Assembly: GCA_934436435.1 (NCBI GenBank)
Contig: CAKSAN010000004.1
Coordinates: 144,173 to 208,172, forward strand
Reading direction: 5' to 3'
DNA from: an uncultured Acetatifactor sp.
GTDB taxonomy: Bacteria; Bacillota; Clostridia; Lachnospirales; Lachnospiraceae
DNA: 64,000 nucleotides
The notes under the pieces were generated by a model. The model saw only the letters and a program-made list of their open reading frames with translations, did not search any database and was not told the DNA's origin. The position numbers and the translations under genes were made by a program. This document shows positions 1 through 9,141 of this stretch, in pieces. Each line of letters begins with the position of its first letter. Within the stretch, counting starts at the first letter, position 1.

Positions 1-255
1 GTTATGTTTACTGCATTCCTGCCTATGTTTATCGGAGGCTTCATCAGTAGATTCGCCAACGAGAAACTGGGATATCTGTTGGGAGCGGTAACAACGGCAT
101 TCATTTCCCTGATGTATGCGAGACTGAATGTAGATTCTTCCATTCAACAGATTATTACAGCATTAATATTAGTGGGATTCCTGATTTATCTGAACAATGA
201 AAATAAAGTCATTGAATTAGTAATGTTGAGGAAAAGAAAAAGTGAAAAAGTATAA
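1..255 (+). CDS. C-terminal end of a probable sugar ABC transporter permease (5' partial)
   Basis: The frame is open at the window edge, so only the last ~84 residues are visible. They form two or three hydrophobic segments (about residues 5-20, 25-40 and 50-65) ending in a short basic tail (KRKSEK). The pattern of a loop with FIGGFISRFANEK and a final hydrophobic helix resembles the C-terminus of RbsC/BPD_transp_2-type sugar permeases, and the following beta-phosphoglucomutase and glycosidases fit a sugar uptake operon. The next gene overlaps this one by 14 bases, implying co-transcription and coupled translation. The family assignment is an inference from a short fragment; another polytopic transporter is possible. 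Confidence 0.5.
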   Translation, partial: VMFTAFLPMFIGGFISRFANEKLGYLLGAVTTAFISLMYARLNVDSSIQQIITALILVGFLIYLNNENKVIELVMLRKRKSEKV

Positions 256-880
256 AGGAATTATTTTTGATCTGGACGGGGTTATTTGCTTTACAGATAA
301 ATATCACTATCAGGCATGGAAAAAGCTGGCTGACAGTCTTGGAATCTATTTTGACGAAGAAATCAATAACAGGCTCCGGGGAGTGAGCCGCATGAAGAGC
401 CTTGAGATCATACTGGAGCGCTCTGATAAAGAATATACATCCGGGGAAAAACAGCAGCTAGCAGATAGAAAAAATGAAGAGTATGTGAGACTTTTGGCTG
501 AGATGTCGCCGAAAGATCTGTCAGAAGAAGTAAAAGATACATTGGATGTTCTGCATAGCAGAGGATATTTGCTGGCAATCGGATCATCCAGTAAAAATGC
601 AAAAAATATTCTGAAGAGACTGGGACTTGGAAATTATTTTGATGCTGTGAGTGACGGAACGAATATTACAAAGTCCAAACCGGATCCGGAAGTATTTTTA
701 AAAGCAGCAGAGTATCTGCATGCAGACCCGGCAGAATGTCTGGTGGTAGAAGATGCCAAAGCGGGAATTGATGCAGCAACCGCCGGCGGCTTTGACAGTG
801 CAGGACTAGGTGAGGCGGCAGCCTATGAAAAAACAGTGTATGCAATGAAGAATTTTGCTGCATTAAAAGAGATACTGTAG
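242..880 (+). CDS. pgmB: beta-phosphoglucomutase (HAD superfamily)
   Basis: A 212-residue HAD phosphatase-fold enzyme. Motif I is FDLDGVI (residues 9-15, nucleophile Asp and acid/base Asp), followed by the helical cap with the LRGVSR substrate loop typical of beta-phosphoglucomutase. Motif II lies in IGSSSKN, the motif III lysine in KSKPDPEVF, and the metal acids in VVEDAKAGI. The family interconverts beta-glucose 1-phosphate and glucose 6-phosphate in the cytoplasm, usually after phosphorolysis of disaccharides. The start is GTG, overlapping the end of the upstream permease. The next gene, a GH3 enzyme, starts 18 bases downstream, so this is an operon member. Assignment is strong; the exact sugar phosphate is inferred from family. 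Confidence 0.9.
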   Translation: MKKYKGIIFDLDGVICFTDKYHYQAWKKLADSLGIYFDEEINNRLRGVSRMKSLEIILERSDKEYTSGEKQQLADRKNEEYVRLLAEMSPKDLSEEVKDTLDVLHSRGYLLAIGSSSKNAKNILKRLGLGNYFDAVSDGTNITKSKPDPEVFLKAAEYLHADPAECLVVEDAKAGIDAATAGGFDSAGLGEAAAYEKTVYAMKNFAALKEIL

Positions 881-898
881 AAAGAAGAGGAAATAAAA

Positions 899-2581
899 AT
901 GGATTTGAAAAAAGCGCCATTTCATCTGAATAACGCAGACATTGCATGGGTGGACAGGACATTGGAATCCATGACATTAGAGGAAAAGATCGGTCAGTTG
1001 TTCTGCCCAATCGGTTATTCGACAGCACCGGAATATCTTAATATGCTGTTGTCATTTCGTATCGGAGGATTGTTCTTCCGAGATGGCGCAGGGGAAGAAA
1101 TGCGCAATACCTTTGAGTATGCGCAGAATCATTCGGTGATTCCGCTATTGATTCCCTCGAACCTGGAAGCAGGAGGTGATGGGGCATCCACAGATGGAAC
1201 TCCTTACAGCAAACAAATGGGCTGTGCAGCGGCGGGAGATAAAAAATACGCATACAGACTGGGCGAAATCGCAAGCTCAGAAGGAGCAGCTCTGGGGATT
1301 AACTGGGCATTTGCTCCGGTGGTGGATATCGATCTGAACTATCATAATCCTATCACAAATATACGAACCTATGGGAGTGACCCTCAGACAGTCTGGGAAT
1401 ATGCCACAGAATATATCAGGGCGGCACAGGCAAACGGAGTAGCTACTTCTGCAAAACATTTTCCCGGGGATGGCGTGGATGAGAGGGACCAGCATCTGCT
1501 GACCAGCGTGAATACAATGACCATGGAACAATGGGATGCTACCTATGGTGAAGTATATCGCAGAGTAATCGAGGCAGGAACACTGACGGTTATGGCAGGA
1601 CATATTGCAATGCCGGCATTTCAGAATTATTTTAATCCGGAACTTAAGGGGAAGATTGTGCCGGCAACGTTATCCAGAGAACTGTTACAGAATTTATTAC
1701 GGGAAAAGCTGGGATTCCAGGGATTGATTATCACAGATGCCACACCAATGGTAGGTTTTACTTCTGCGATGAAACGTTCTGCTTCCGTACCGTATGCCAT
1801 CGAAAGTGGCTGCGATATGATTCTGTTTAACAAAGATCTGGAAGAGGATTACCGGTTTATGATGGAAGGATATCGGAATGGAATCCTCTCGGAAAAGAGA
1901 CTGAACGATGCTAACCGTCGGATTCTGGCATTAAAAGCTGCCTTAAAATTGCATGAAAAAAAGGCAAAAAAAGAACTGGTACCTCCTGCAGAAGGATTGA
2001 CTGTACTGAAATGTGCAAAACATGTGGAATGGGCAAGAGAACTGGCAGATGCCTGTATTACACTGGTCAAAGATACGCAGGAACTGCTCCCAATCTCTCC
2101 TGCAAAACAAAAGAGAGTTCTTCTGGAGATCTTGGGAGAATTCCCTTCCAACGATCGTGTATTACACAAAATGAAGGCAGAGCTGGAAGCGAAGGGATTT
2201 GAAGTATTTCCTTATGAAAAAGAAGATTTTGAAAAAGGTGTGGATAATGTAGACAGTTTCCATCAGAAGTACGATTGTGTGATATATATCGGTAACGTAG
2301 AAAATGCCAGCAATAAGACAACTAATCGAATTAACTGGTATACATTCTGGGGACAGGGCAATAATGTGCCCTGGTTCGCAGATGAAGTGCCGGTACTTTT
2401 TATCAGTGTGGCGAATCCTTATCATCTATTGGATGTACCTATGATAAAGACATACATTAACTGCTATTCCAACAATGATTATATTTTGGAAGCAGTAGTA
2501 GAGAAAATTACCGGAGGAAGCAGGTTTAAGGGTAAGAATCCTATAGATCCTTTTTGTGGCAGAGAAGAATTGGCTTATTAA
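899..2581 (+). CDS. glycoside hydrolase family 3, NagZ-like subgroup
   Basis: A 560-residue protein with an N-terminal GH3 TIM barrel (about residues 15-350) and a C-terminal alpha/beta sandwich (about 380-545). The barrel carries KHFPGDG followed by DQH, the loop that in NagZ-type beta-N-acetylhexosaminidases carries the His/Asp catalytic pair. The nucleophile aspartate is in LIITDATPM. No signal peptide is visible, so it probably acts in the cytoplasm on imported oligosaccharides. It lies between pgmB and a GH78 enzyme. Substrate cannot be read from sequence: beta-N-acetylglucosaminide or beta-glucoside linkages are both plausible, the histidine-containing loop favouring the former. Confidence 0.85.
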   Translation: MDLKKAPFHLNNADIAWVDRTLESMTLEEKIGQLFCPIGYSTAPEYLNMLLSFRIGGLFFRDGAGEEMRNTFEYAQNHSVIPLLIPSNLEAGGDGASTDGTPYSKQMGCAAAGDKKYAYRLGEIASSEGAALGINWAFAPVVDIDLNYHNPITNIRTYGSDPQTVWEYATEYIRAAQANGVATSAKHFPGDGVDERDQHLLTSVNTMTMEQWDATYGEVYRRVIEAGTLTVMAGHIAMPAFQNYFNPELKGKIVPATLSRELLQNLLREKLGFQGLIITDATPMVGFTSAMKRSASVPYAIESGCDMILFNKDLEEDYRFMMEGYRNGILSEKRLNDANRRILALKAALKLHEKKAKKELVPPAEGLTVLKCAKHVEWARELADACITLVKDTQELLPISPAKQKRVLLEILGEFPSNDRVLHKMKAELEAKGFEVFPYEKEDFEKGVDNVDSFHQKYDCVIYIGNVENASNKTTNRINWYTFWGQGNNVPWFADEVPVLFISVANPYHLLDVPMIKTYINCYSNNDYILEAVVEKITGGSRFKGKNPIDPFCGREELAY

Positions 2582-2606
2582 TGGAAGATATTTAAGGATA
2601 AAATAT

Positions 2607-5201
2607 ATGAAACTCGTTAATTTAAAAGTAAATCAGTTGGAAAATCCGCTTGGATATGATCTTTCTTTTTTGACATTGTCCTGGCAGGTCGAAAGTATGG
2701 AATCTGATTTTATCAACGCTATCAGAATCAAAATATGGACGGAATCCGAGGAGAATCTCTGTTATGATACGGGAATCCAAAACGACGTTCACGGGAATCA
2801 ATATCATATAAAAATGGAGCTGTTGCCGCGAACCCGTTACTATTGGAAGCTTTGGGGCATGGGAGACCGCGGAGATCAGAAAACGAGTGAAACTGCCTGG
2901 TTTGAAACAGGAAAGCAGGGAGAACCATGGAAGGCAAAGTGGATCGGCACACAGGAAGATACAGATCGTATGCCGTTTTTATATAGAGAGTTTTCCTGTG
3001 ACAGCAACTTAAAACAGGCGAGACTCTACATGTATGGCGTGGGATTATATGAAGCCTATCTGAATGAGGAGAAAGTCGGAGAAGAATACCTGACACCGGG
3101 ATACCATTCCTATGATCTTCGGATGGAATATCAGACATTCGATATTACAAAGCAGCTTTCTGATGGAAAAAACACTTTGGGCATACTGCTGGGAGAAGGC
3201 TGGTATAAGGGAAGATTCGGATTTGACGGAGAATTCAGCAATATTTACGGCATAAGTAAAAAATGTATATGTGAATTATACCTTCTGTATGAAGACGGTA
3301 GGGAAGAATGTATTGTCACGGATGAGACGTGGAAAGCAGTACAGAGTAATGTCGGCAGTAATAATATCTATGACGGGGAGAGTCTGGATGCAACCGCTAA
3401 ATGTGAGAAGCTGGAAGTGAAAGTTTTGCCGGATGATAAGAAATTATTGACGGAAAGAACAAATGTACCGGTTTGCAAAACCGAAAGCTTTTCCCCGGTG
3501 AAGAAAACATGGCAGCAGGATGGAACACTGCTTTTGGACTTTGGCGAAGCAATTACGGGCTGGGTAGAATGGAGCGGCAAATTGCAATATAGTCAGAAAG
3601 TTCGGCTGCAATATGGGGAAGTATTACAGAACGGTCATTTCTATCGGGACAATCTGCGGACAGCAAAAGCAGAATTTAATTATGTGTCAGCCGGAGCTGA
3701 TTGTACGGTGAGACCGCATTTTACCTTTTATGGATTTCGTTATGTGCAGGTTACCGGAGTGAAGCCGGAAGATACTATTGATTTTACGGCATATCGTCTG
3801 ATGTCTGCAATTCATCAGACCGGCTGGATTTATACATCCGATGAGAAAGTGAATATTTTACTGGAAAATACCAGGCGCTCTCAGAAGTGTAATTTTTTGG
3901 ATATTCCTACGGACTGTCCCCAGAGAGATGAACGGATGGGGTGGACCGGAGATGTGGCAGTGTTTGCACCTACAGCCTGTTTTCATGAGGACTGTTCGGT
4001 ATTTTTTAGACATTATATGAAAAGCTTGCGGGAAGAACAGAAGCTGAACAACGGAGAAGTTCATTTTTTTGTTCCAAGAATGAAGATTTCAGATGGAGAA
4101 AAGTGGAATCCGTTTTACGGAGATGGCTGTGCCAGTGGCTGGGGAGATGTGGCGACAATATTACCATGGACATTGTATCAGTATTATGGAGACAAACAGC
4201 TGCTTGCAGAGCAATATCCGACGATGTGCGACTGGGTCGATTATATGGCTCGTCAAAGCAGTGATAACCCGGTTCCTTATCTCTGGCAATCGGGCAGACA
4301 TTTGGGAGACTGGCTGGCATTAGATAACGGGAATATTTATAATCCCATCGGTAAGACGGATATTTATTTGATTTCTTCGGCATATTTTTACTACTCAGCA
4401 CTTTTGTGCAGTTACGCAGCCGGGGCACTGGGAGATGAGCGCCTTGAGGAATGGTGTTTATTGGCAGCTAATATTAAAAAGGCTTTTCTTGCATATTATT
4501 TTAACGGAAAAGGTGAACTTACGGTAGAACCCACGCAGACAGCCTGTGCATTATTACTTGAATTCGGATTATATTCCACAGAGGGGAAATCCTATCTGAC
4601 AGCTACATTAAAGCGGCTGCTGGAAGAAAATAAGGGGTTATTGAATACAGGATTTCTGGGTACACCTGTGCTGTGTCCTGCACTGTCGGAAAATGGCGAG
4701 AACCAATTGGCATATTCGTTGCTTCTGAATGAGAAATACCCGGGATGGCTGTATGAAGTAAATATGGGTTCCACTACAGTCTGGGAACGTTGGAATTCTC
4801 TGGAAGAGGACGGAACAATCAGTGGAACCGGTATGAACAGTCTGAATCATTATGCTTACGGCTGCATTGCGGGATGGATGTACCGCTATATGTGTGGATT
4901 TCGTCCGCAGATGAATGAGAAAATCTGTATGGTGTTACAACCTATGCCGGATAAGCGTTTTGCGGAAGTGAGTGGATATTGGGAGACTTCCTATGGAAGA
5001 TTTATGTCTGGATGGAAGTATGATGAAAATGGGAAGGTGTATTTTCAGATGGAAATTCCATGTAATGCAAAAGCAAAAGTGATTTTTCCAAATGAAAAAA
5101 GTTGTGTATTGTCCAAAGGTAAATATTGTTTTGATGAAAATGGTATAGTGGTCGGGCAGGGAAAAGGAGTCTGTGGTAATGTTATGGAAAAAGAAAGATA
5201 G
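2607..5201 (+). CDS. alpha-L-rhamnosidase (GH78)
   Basis: An 864-residue protein with the multi-domain order of bacterial GH78: N-terminal beta domains (about 1-370) and an (alpha/alpha)6 barrel (about 385-760) followed by a C-terminal beta domain. The barrel holds [18 protein letters not shown], the usual GH78 signature with the catalytic acids, and [12 protein letters not shown] near its end. There is no signal peptide, so it should trim rhamnose from imported oligosaccharides in the cytoplasm. The frame could start at 2556, but the ATG at 2607 has AAGGA just upstream and lies beyond the GH3 stop, so it is preferred. The gene shares the pgmB operon. Confidence 0.92.
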   Translation: MKLVNLKVNQLENPLGYDLSFLTLSWQVESMESDFINAIRIKIWTESEENLCYDTGIQNDVHGNQYHIKMELLPRTRYYWKLWGMGDRGDQKTSETAWFETGKQGEPWKAKWIGTQEDTDRMPFLYREFSCDSNLKQARLYMYGVGLYEAYLNEEKVGEEYLTPGYHSYDLRMEYQTFDITKQLSDGKNTLGILLGEGWYKGRFGFDGEFSNIYGISKKCICELYLLYEDGREECIVTDETWKAVQSNVGSNNIYDGESLDATAKCEKLEVKVLPDDKKLLTERTNVPVCKTESFSPVKKTWQQDGTLLLDFGEAITGWVEWSGKLQYSQKVRLQYGEVLQNGHFYRDNLRTAKAEFNYVSAGADCTVRPHFTFYGFRYVQVTGVKPEDTIDFTAYRLMSAIHQTGWIYTSDEKVNILLENTRRSQKCNFLDIPTDCPQRDERMGWTGDVAVFAPTACFHEDCSVFFRHYMKSLREEQKLNNGEVHFFVPRMKISDGEKWNPFYGDGCASGWGDVATILPWTLYQYYGDKQLLAEQYPTMCDWVDYMARQSSDNPVPYLWQSGRHLGDWLALDNGNIYNPIGKTDIYLISSAYFYYSALLCSYAAGALGDERLEEWCLLAANIKKAFLAYYFNGKGELTVEPTQTACALLLEFGLYSTEGKSYLTATLKRLLEENKGLLNTGFLGTPVLCPALSENGENQLAYSLLLNEKYPGWLYEVNMGSTTVWERWNSLEEDGTISGTGMNSLNHYAYGCIAGWMYRYMCGFRPQMNEKICMVLQPMPDKRFAEVSGYWETSYGRFMSGWKYDENGKVYFQMEIPCNAKAKVIFPNEKSCVLSKGKYCFDENGIVVGQGKGVCGNVMEKER

Positions 5202-6171
5202 GGAAAAGAAACTTACTGATGATCTGAACAAAATCCGAAATGAAATTTTCCCTGAAATGAGAAGGACGGCGGAGCAGTTATACAGGTCTTCTGAAACTAC
5301 AAAACAGAAGATTCACTCATCACAGGAAAAGGTTATCTCTGTTTCCGCTGCAATGGAAGAAATTTCGGCGGGAACAGAGGAAATTTCTTCTGCTACGGAG
5401 CACATCTGGCTACAGACGCGTAATGTGAAGAAGAACATGGAAGCAATGGAGGTAGAAACATCTGCGGGAAATGAATTTGCGGTCAGTATTCAGGAAAGAG
5501 CCGGATTTATTAAAGCTAAGACAACGCAAAGCATGCAGAGGACTACCGAAGTTGTAGATGCCATGAGAAGTTCCATGGAAAGAAACATAGAGGAAAGCAA
5601 AAAAATAGAGAAAATAAGCAGTCTGACAGAATCAATTTTGGAAATTGCGGAACAGACCAATCTGCTGGCACTGAATGCTTCCATAGAGGCTGCGAGAGCA
5701 GGAGAAGCCGGTCGGGGTTTCTCTGTTGTTGCAGAAGAAATCGGGAAGCTGGCAGATAACAGCAGAAATAATGCGAATGCCATTCAGCTTTTGAACGGTC
5801 AGATTACGGAAACAGTGAATAATTTGTTGCAGAGCGCAAAGGAATTACTGGATTTCCTGGGTGGAGATCTGTCAGAAGATTATAAAGGTTTCACCATGCT
5901 GTCGGAACGTTACACGGCAGATGCAGATGAAATCAGCCGCATGATGAGCCATATTGGAAATATGGTATCTGATATAGACAGGGAAATGAAAGAACTGACA
6001 GAAAAAGTGAATGCTATCAATGTTTCTATTAATGAAAAAGAACAGGGAATGCAGGCTGTGACAAAGAATCTCACAGATCTGAACAGTACTTTCACAGAAA
6101 TTATGGATGAAACAGAAAAAAACAAAGATTGTGTGAGAAAAATGTTGGATGCAAAAGCGGTAGAGTTTTAA
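5179..6171 (+). CDS. soluble methyl-accepting chemotaxis protein
   Basis: A 330-residue chemoreceptor signalling protein without transmembrane segments or an obvious ligand-binding domain; only a short basic N-terminus precedes the coiled coils. The hairpin tip shared by all chemoreceptors is present ([20 protein letters not shown], around residues 157-176), flanked by long heptad-rich helices with candidate methylation glutamates ([12 protein letters not shown]). Such soluble receptors couple to CheA/CheW arrays in the cytoplasm. The start is placed at ATG 5179, nine bases after an AAAGGAG, rather than GTG 5173. It overlaps the 3' end of the rhamnosidase by 23 bases, so it belongs to the glycan operon, suggesting taxis linked to the same sugars. 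That link is inference. Confidence 0.9.
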   Translation: MLWKKKDREKKLTDDLNKIRNEIFPEMRRTAEQLYRSSETTKQKIHSSQEKVISVSAAMEEISAGTEEISSATEHIWLQTRNVKKNMEAMEVETSAGNEFAVSIQERAGFIKAKTTQSMQRTTEVVDAMRSSMERNIEESKKIEKISSLTESILEIAEQTNLLALNASIEAARAGEAGRGFSVVAEEIGKLADNSRNNANAIQLLNGQITETVNNLLQSAKELLDFLGGDLSEDYKGFTMLSERYTADADEISRMMSHIGNMVSDIDREMKELTEKVNAINVSINEKEQGMQAVTKNLTDLNSTFTEIMDETEKNKDCVRKMLDAKAVEF

Positions 6172-6195
6172 AGGTACAAAAGGACAGGCGTAAGA

Positions 6196-7999
6196 ATGAA
6201 AAAGCAATTGGCAGTTATGATGTGCGCAATCAGTTTTGACAACCAGAGGAAAATACTGGAGGGTATTATTGCGGGAGCCAGAGAGCACGATTGCAATGTT
6301 TTTGTTTTTACAAATCATGTAAGCTATAATGAAAAAGAACTGAATAAACAGGGAGCGTTCAAAATCATGGAGCTTCCTGATTTTAAATTATTTGATGGAG
6401 TGATTCTGGCGGAAAATACGATTCAGTATCAACCCGCAGCAGACAGACTACTTTTGGAAATACAGAGAAGTGGAATCCCTGTGGTCAGTATTGATGATGA
6501 AATAGAGGGGATGGGATATGTCGGAATCTCCAATTATAACGCACAGAAACAGGTCGTAGAACATATTATTCATGAACATCATAAGGCAAGGATTGCCTAT
6601 GTTACCGGTCAGATTTCCAACAAAGATGGAAGAGAGCGCCTGAATGCTTACCAGGACGCGATGATGGAAGCGGGACTTGAGGTAGACAAGAAATTGATCT
6701 ATAAAGGAAACTATGATGTGGAAAGTGGTTGGAATGCTGTAAAATCTTTCCAAAAACAAAAGATACAGATGCCGGAAGCGATTATCTGTGCAAATGATAA
6801 TATGGCTATTGGAGTGATGAATCAACTGGAACTGGATGGATACCAGTCAGTTTGCCCGGGGGTACAAGGCAGTTGAAATTTTATTTTCTAATCAGTCAAA
6901 TCAAAAAATAACAGTCAAATCAAAAATGCATATTGGAGGCAGCTGCGGTTGTAAAGAGAAAGATATGTCGATCCGCGAGGTTCAGAAGAATTATGTAGAT
7001 GATATTCAGACGATGCGACAGACGGCGGATGGAATTAAAAACATGATAACGGAGTTCTCCGGATTGAAGCAGGAGACAGAATTGGTGGAAGCATTAAAAA
7101 AATATGTGGTGCAATCCGATATGAAGGGATTTTATCTGTGCCGTTGTAAGAGCGAGACAGGATACGGACTAACGAAGGGTGCCTTAGACAGTCGTCTGGA
7201 TATGAAGGAAGTGAACACAGAATATACGGAGAAAATGAAAGTAGTTCTTGCCTATGAAAAAGGATTTTTCCCGGTGTATGAGGATGGTGACAAAGGAGAT
7301 ATTATCCCTGGGAAGGCAAAGGAAAGAAAGGAAAATAATTTCTTTGTCGTGGTTCCGATATTTTATCAGAATTACTGCTATGGCTATTGTGTGTCGGTAG
7401 ATAGTTACTTTCCACTAAAATGTGAACTTTTTTTCTCCTGGACGCTGAACATTGGTATCGGTCTTGAGAATATCCGGAAGATTCAAATATTGAACCGGAT
7501 GCTCAATCGCATGAATAATATGTGGATGTATGATACGCTTACCCAGGTTTATAACAGAGCAGGTTTCTTTTACTATGCAGGAAATTTGCTGCAGAAACTT
7601 AAAAAACAGGGAGAAATGGCAGAACTGTTATTTGCGGATATCAATAGGCTGAAAAAGGTGAATGATACACAGGGACATCTTGTGGGAGATAAATTTATCA
7701 GAGAAATAGCTAATTGTATTAAGGAAAATCTGCGGGAAGAACAACTTCTGATGAGATATGGCGGCGATAAATTTGTGGTATTCGGAAGAATAACGGATGA
7801 AGAAGAGCAGAATCTTCAGATAAAAAATATCCGGGAAAGCATTGAACGACGAAACGAGACACAAAAGCTTGAATTTCCATTGAGTGCAAGCATCGGGGTT
7901 ACGGTATATCAGGCATCAGAAATTTTAGATCTGAATGTGATTATCGAGCAGGCAGATCATAAGATGTATGAGGAAAAAAGAAAGAAAAACAGCAGATGA
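6196..7999 (+). pseudogene. LacI-type sensor fused to GGDEF domain, frameshifted by an internal deletion
   Basis: The first part (6196-6876) encodes a periplasmic-binding-like sensor domain of the LacI/GalR type without a DNA-binding domain, ending abruptly after ICANDNMAIGVMNQLELDGY. The second part (in frame from 6836 to 7999) resumes with SQFARGYKAVEILF, the final helix of the same fold, then a linker and a diguanylate cyclase domain. The segment that normally joins them (the VPEDVxVTGFD...LTTV region in LacI family proteins, roughly 25 residues) is absent, and the two parts are in different frames. The cyclase signature is GGDKF rather than GGDEF (7760-7774), so catalysis would be doubtful even if the frame were intact. 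It follows the chemoreceptor by 24 bases and closes the operon. Confidence 0.85.
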
Positions 8000-8008
8000 G
8001 CAGTAGAG

Positions 8009-8047
8009 AAGACCGAAGGAAAACTATTCCTTCGGTCTTAAATTTTC
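8009..8047 (+). terminator. rho-independent terminator
   Basis: A perfect 13-bp stem (8009-8021 with 8027-8039, loop 5) is followed by a T-rich stretch. It ends the plus-strand glycan/signalling operon. One arm overlaps the last codons of the convergent PHP gene. Confidence 0.85.
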
Positions 8048-9010
8048 TAATACTTCATCCGGTACATACAGCTTCCCCCAGCCGGTGCCGAGGTCGATCT
8101 TGGGCTTGTTGGCACCGTGGAAGTCGGAGCCGCCGCTGATCTTTAGATCATATTTGGAGGCAAGTCCCCGGATCTGGCGTTCCTCGGCGGTATTGTAGGT
8201 GCTGTAGATGGCTTCGATGCCTACGAGGCCGATGGACTTCAATTCCGCTACGAGATTATCCAGCCGCTCATCGCTCATGTGATAGAGAATCGGATGCGCC
8301 AGCACGGGAACCCCACCGGCTCCCAGGATCAGTTCCACCGCCTGGGCGGGAGTGACCTTTTCCCTCGGAACGAAGCAGGGACAGTGGTCGCCCACATAGC
8401 GCTCGAAAGCTTCCTTCATGCTCTGGATATAGCCGTGGGAGAGCAGATACCTTGCAAAGTGCGCTCTGGTAATGACCGCACCGGGGAATTCCGTCAGAAG
8501 CGCCTCATAGGTGATGTCGACGCCGTGTTCTCTAAGGAGGGCACACATTTTCTCGTTGCGGTTCTCCCGGGAACGGATGAAATCCTCTAAGTAATGGGCG
8601 AAATCCGGCTGCTGATAATCGATGAAAAGCCCCACCATGTGGATATCTTTTCCCTGATACTCGGTGGACAGCTCAATGCCGGGAATGATTTCCGGCACCT
8701 GAGAAGCGGGGGCGTCAGTGTCTGCAGAGGAAGGGAATACGTCTGCAGCCTTTGGAGCAGGAGTGTCAGACCCAGACTGGGAAGGAACCGTAAGGCAGGG
8801 GACGGCATTCTTCGGGGAAGAAATGACCGGAGAAGCCGTCCGGCCCTGTCGCAGCCCCTCCGCATACCGGATCGCCCGATCCAGCCCGTTTACCGTATCA
8901 TGATCCGTGAGGGCGAAGGCTCGCAGTCTTTTTTTCATAGCGTAATCGACTAATTCTTCCGGGGTGTAAGTACCGTCGGAGCAGGTGGAATGTACATGTA
9001 AATCTACCAT
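8024..9010 (-). CDS. PHP-domain phosphoesterase (YciV/RNase AM-like)
   Basis: A 328-residue metal-dependent phosphoesterase of the PHP family. The N-terminus has DLHVHSTCSDGTYTPEEL and DHDTVNGL, and the C-terminal part has GGSDFHG, all metal ligands of the family. E. coli YciV (RNase AM/3',5'-nucleotide phosphatase) is the best-known relative. Between the second metal motif and IIPGIELSTEY there is a ~45-residue Pro/Ser/Ala-rich segment (about residues 58-100) that the usual family lacks. The start at 9010 is preferred over 9049 because AGAAAGGATC lies about 11 bases upstream and the PHP motif begins at once. It is monocistronic between two hairpins. Confidence 0.88.
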   Translation of the reverse strand: MVDLHVHSTCSDGTYTPEELVDYAMKKRLRAFALTDHDTVNGLDRAIRYAEGLRQGRTASPVISSPKNAVPCLTVPSQSGSDTPAPKAADVFPSSADTDAPASQVPEIIPGIELSTEYQGKDIHMVGLFIDYQQPDFAHYLEDFIRSRENRNEKMCALLREHGVDITYEALLTEFPGAVITRAHFARYLLSHGYIQSMKEAFERYVGDHCPCFVPREKVTPAQAVELILGAGGVPVLAHPILYHMSDERLDNLVAELKSIGLVGIEAIYSTYNTAEERQIRGLASKYDLKISGGSDFHGANKPKIDLGTGWGKLYVPDEVLENLRPKE

Positions 9011-9094
9011 AATAGCAAAGATCCTTTCTGCACGCAGAAAAATGCGCACGGCTTACAGTGTCGTTAAATAACATCAAAGATTCGTGATACCATA

Positions 9095-9138
9095 GATAAA
9101 AAATGGATGTCGGCAGCACCGGCATCCATTTTATTTTT
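9095..9138 (-). terminator. bidirectional-looking terminator after the ABC-F gene
   Basis: A G/C-containing hairpin with a 10-bp lower stem AAAATGGATG/CATCCATTTT and a CGG/CCG extension, with an A-run on one side and T-run on the other. It serves the minus-strand ABC-F gene that ends at 9142. Confidence 0.8.
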
Positions 9139-9141
9139 GTC

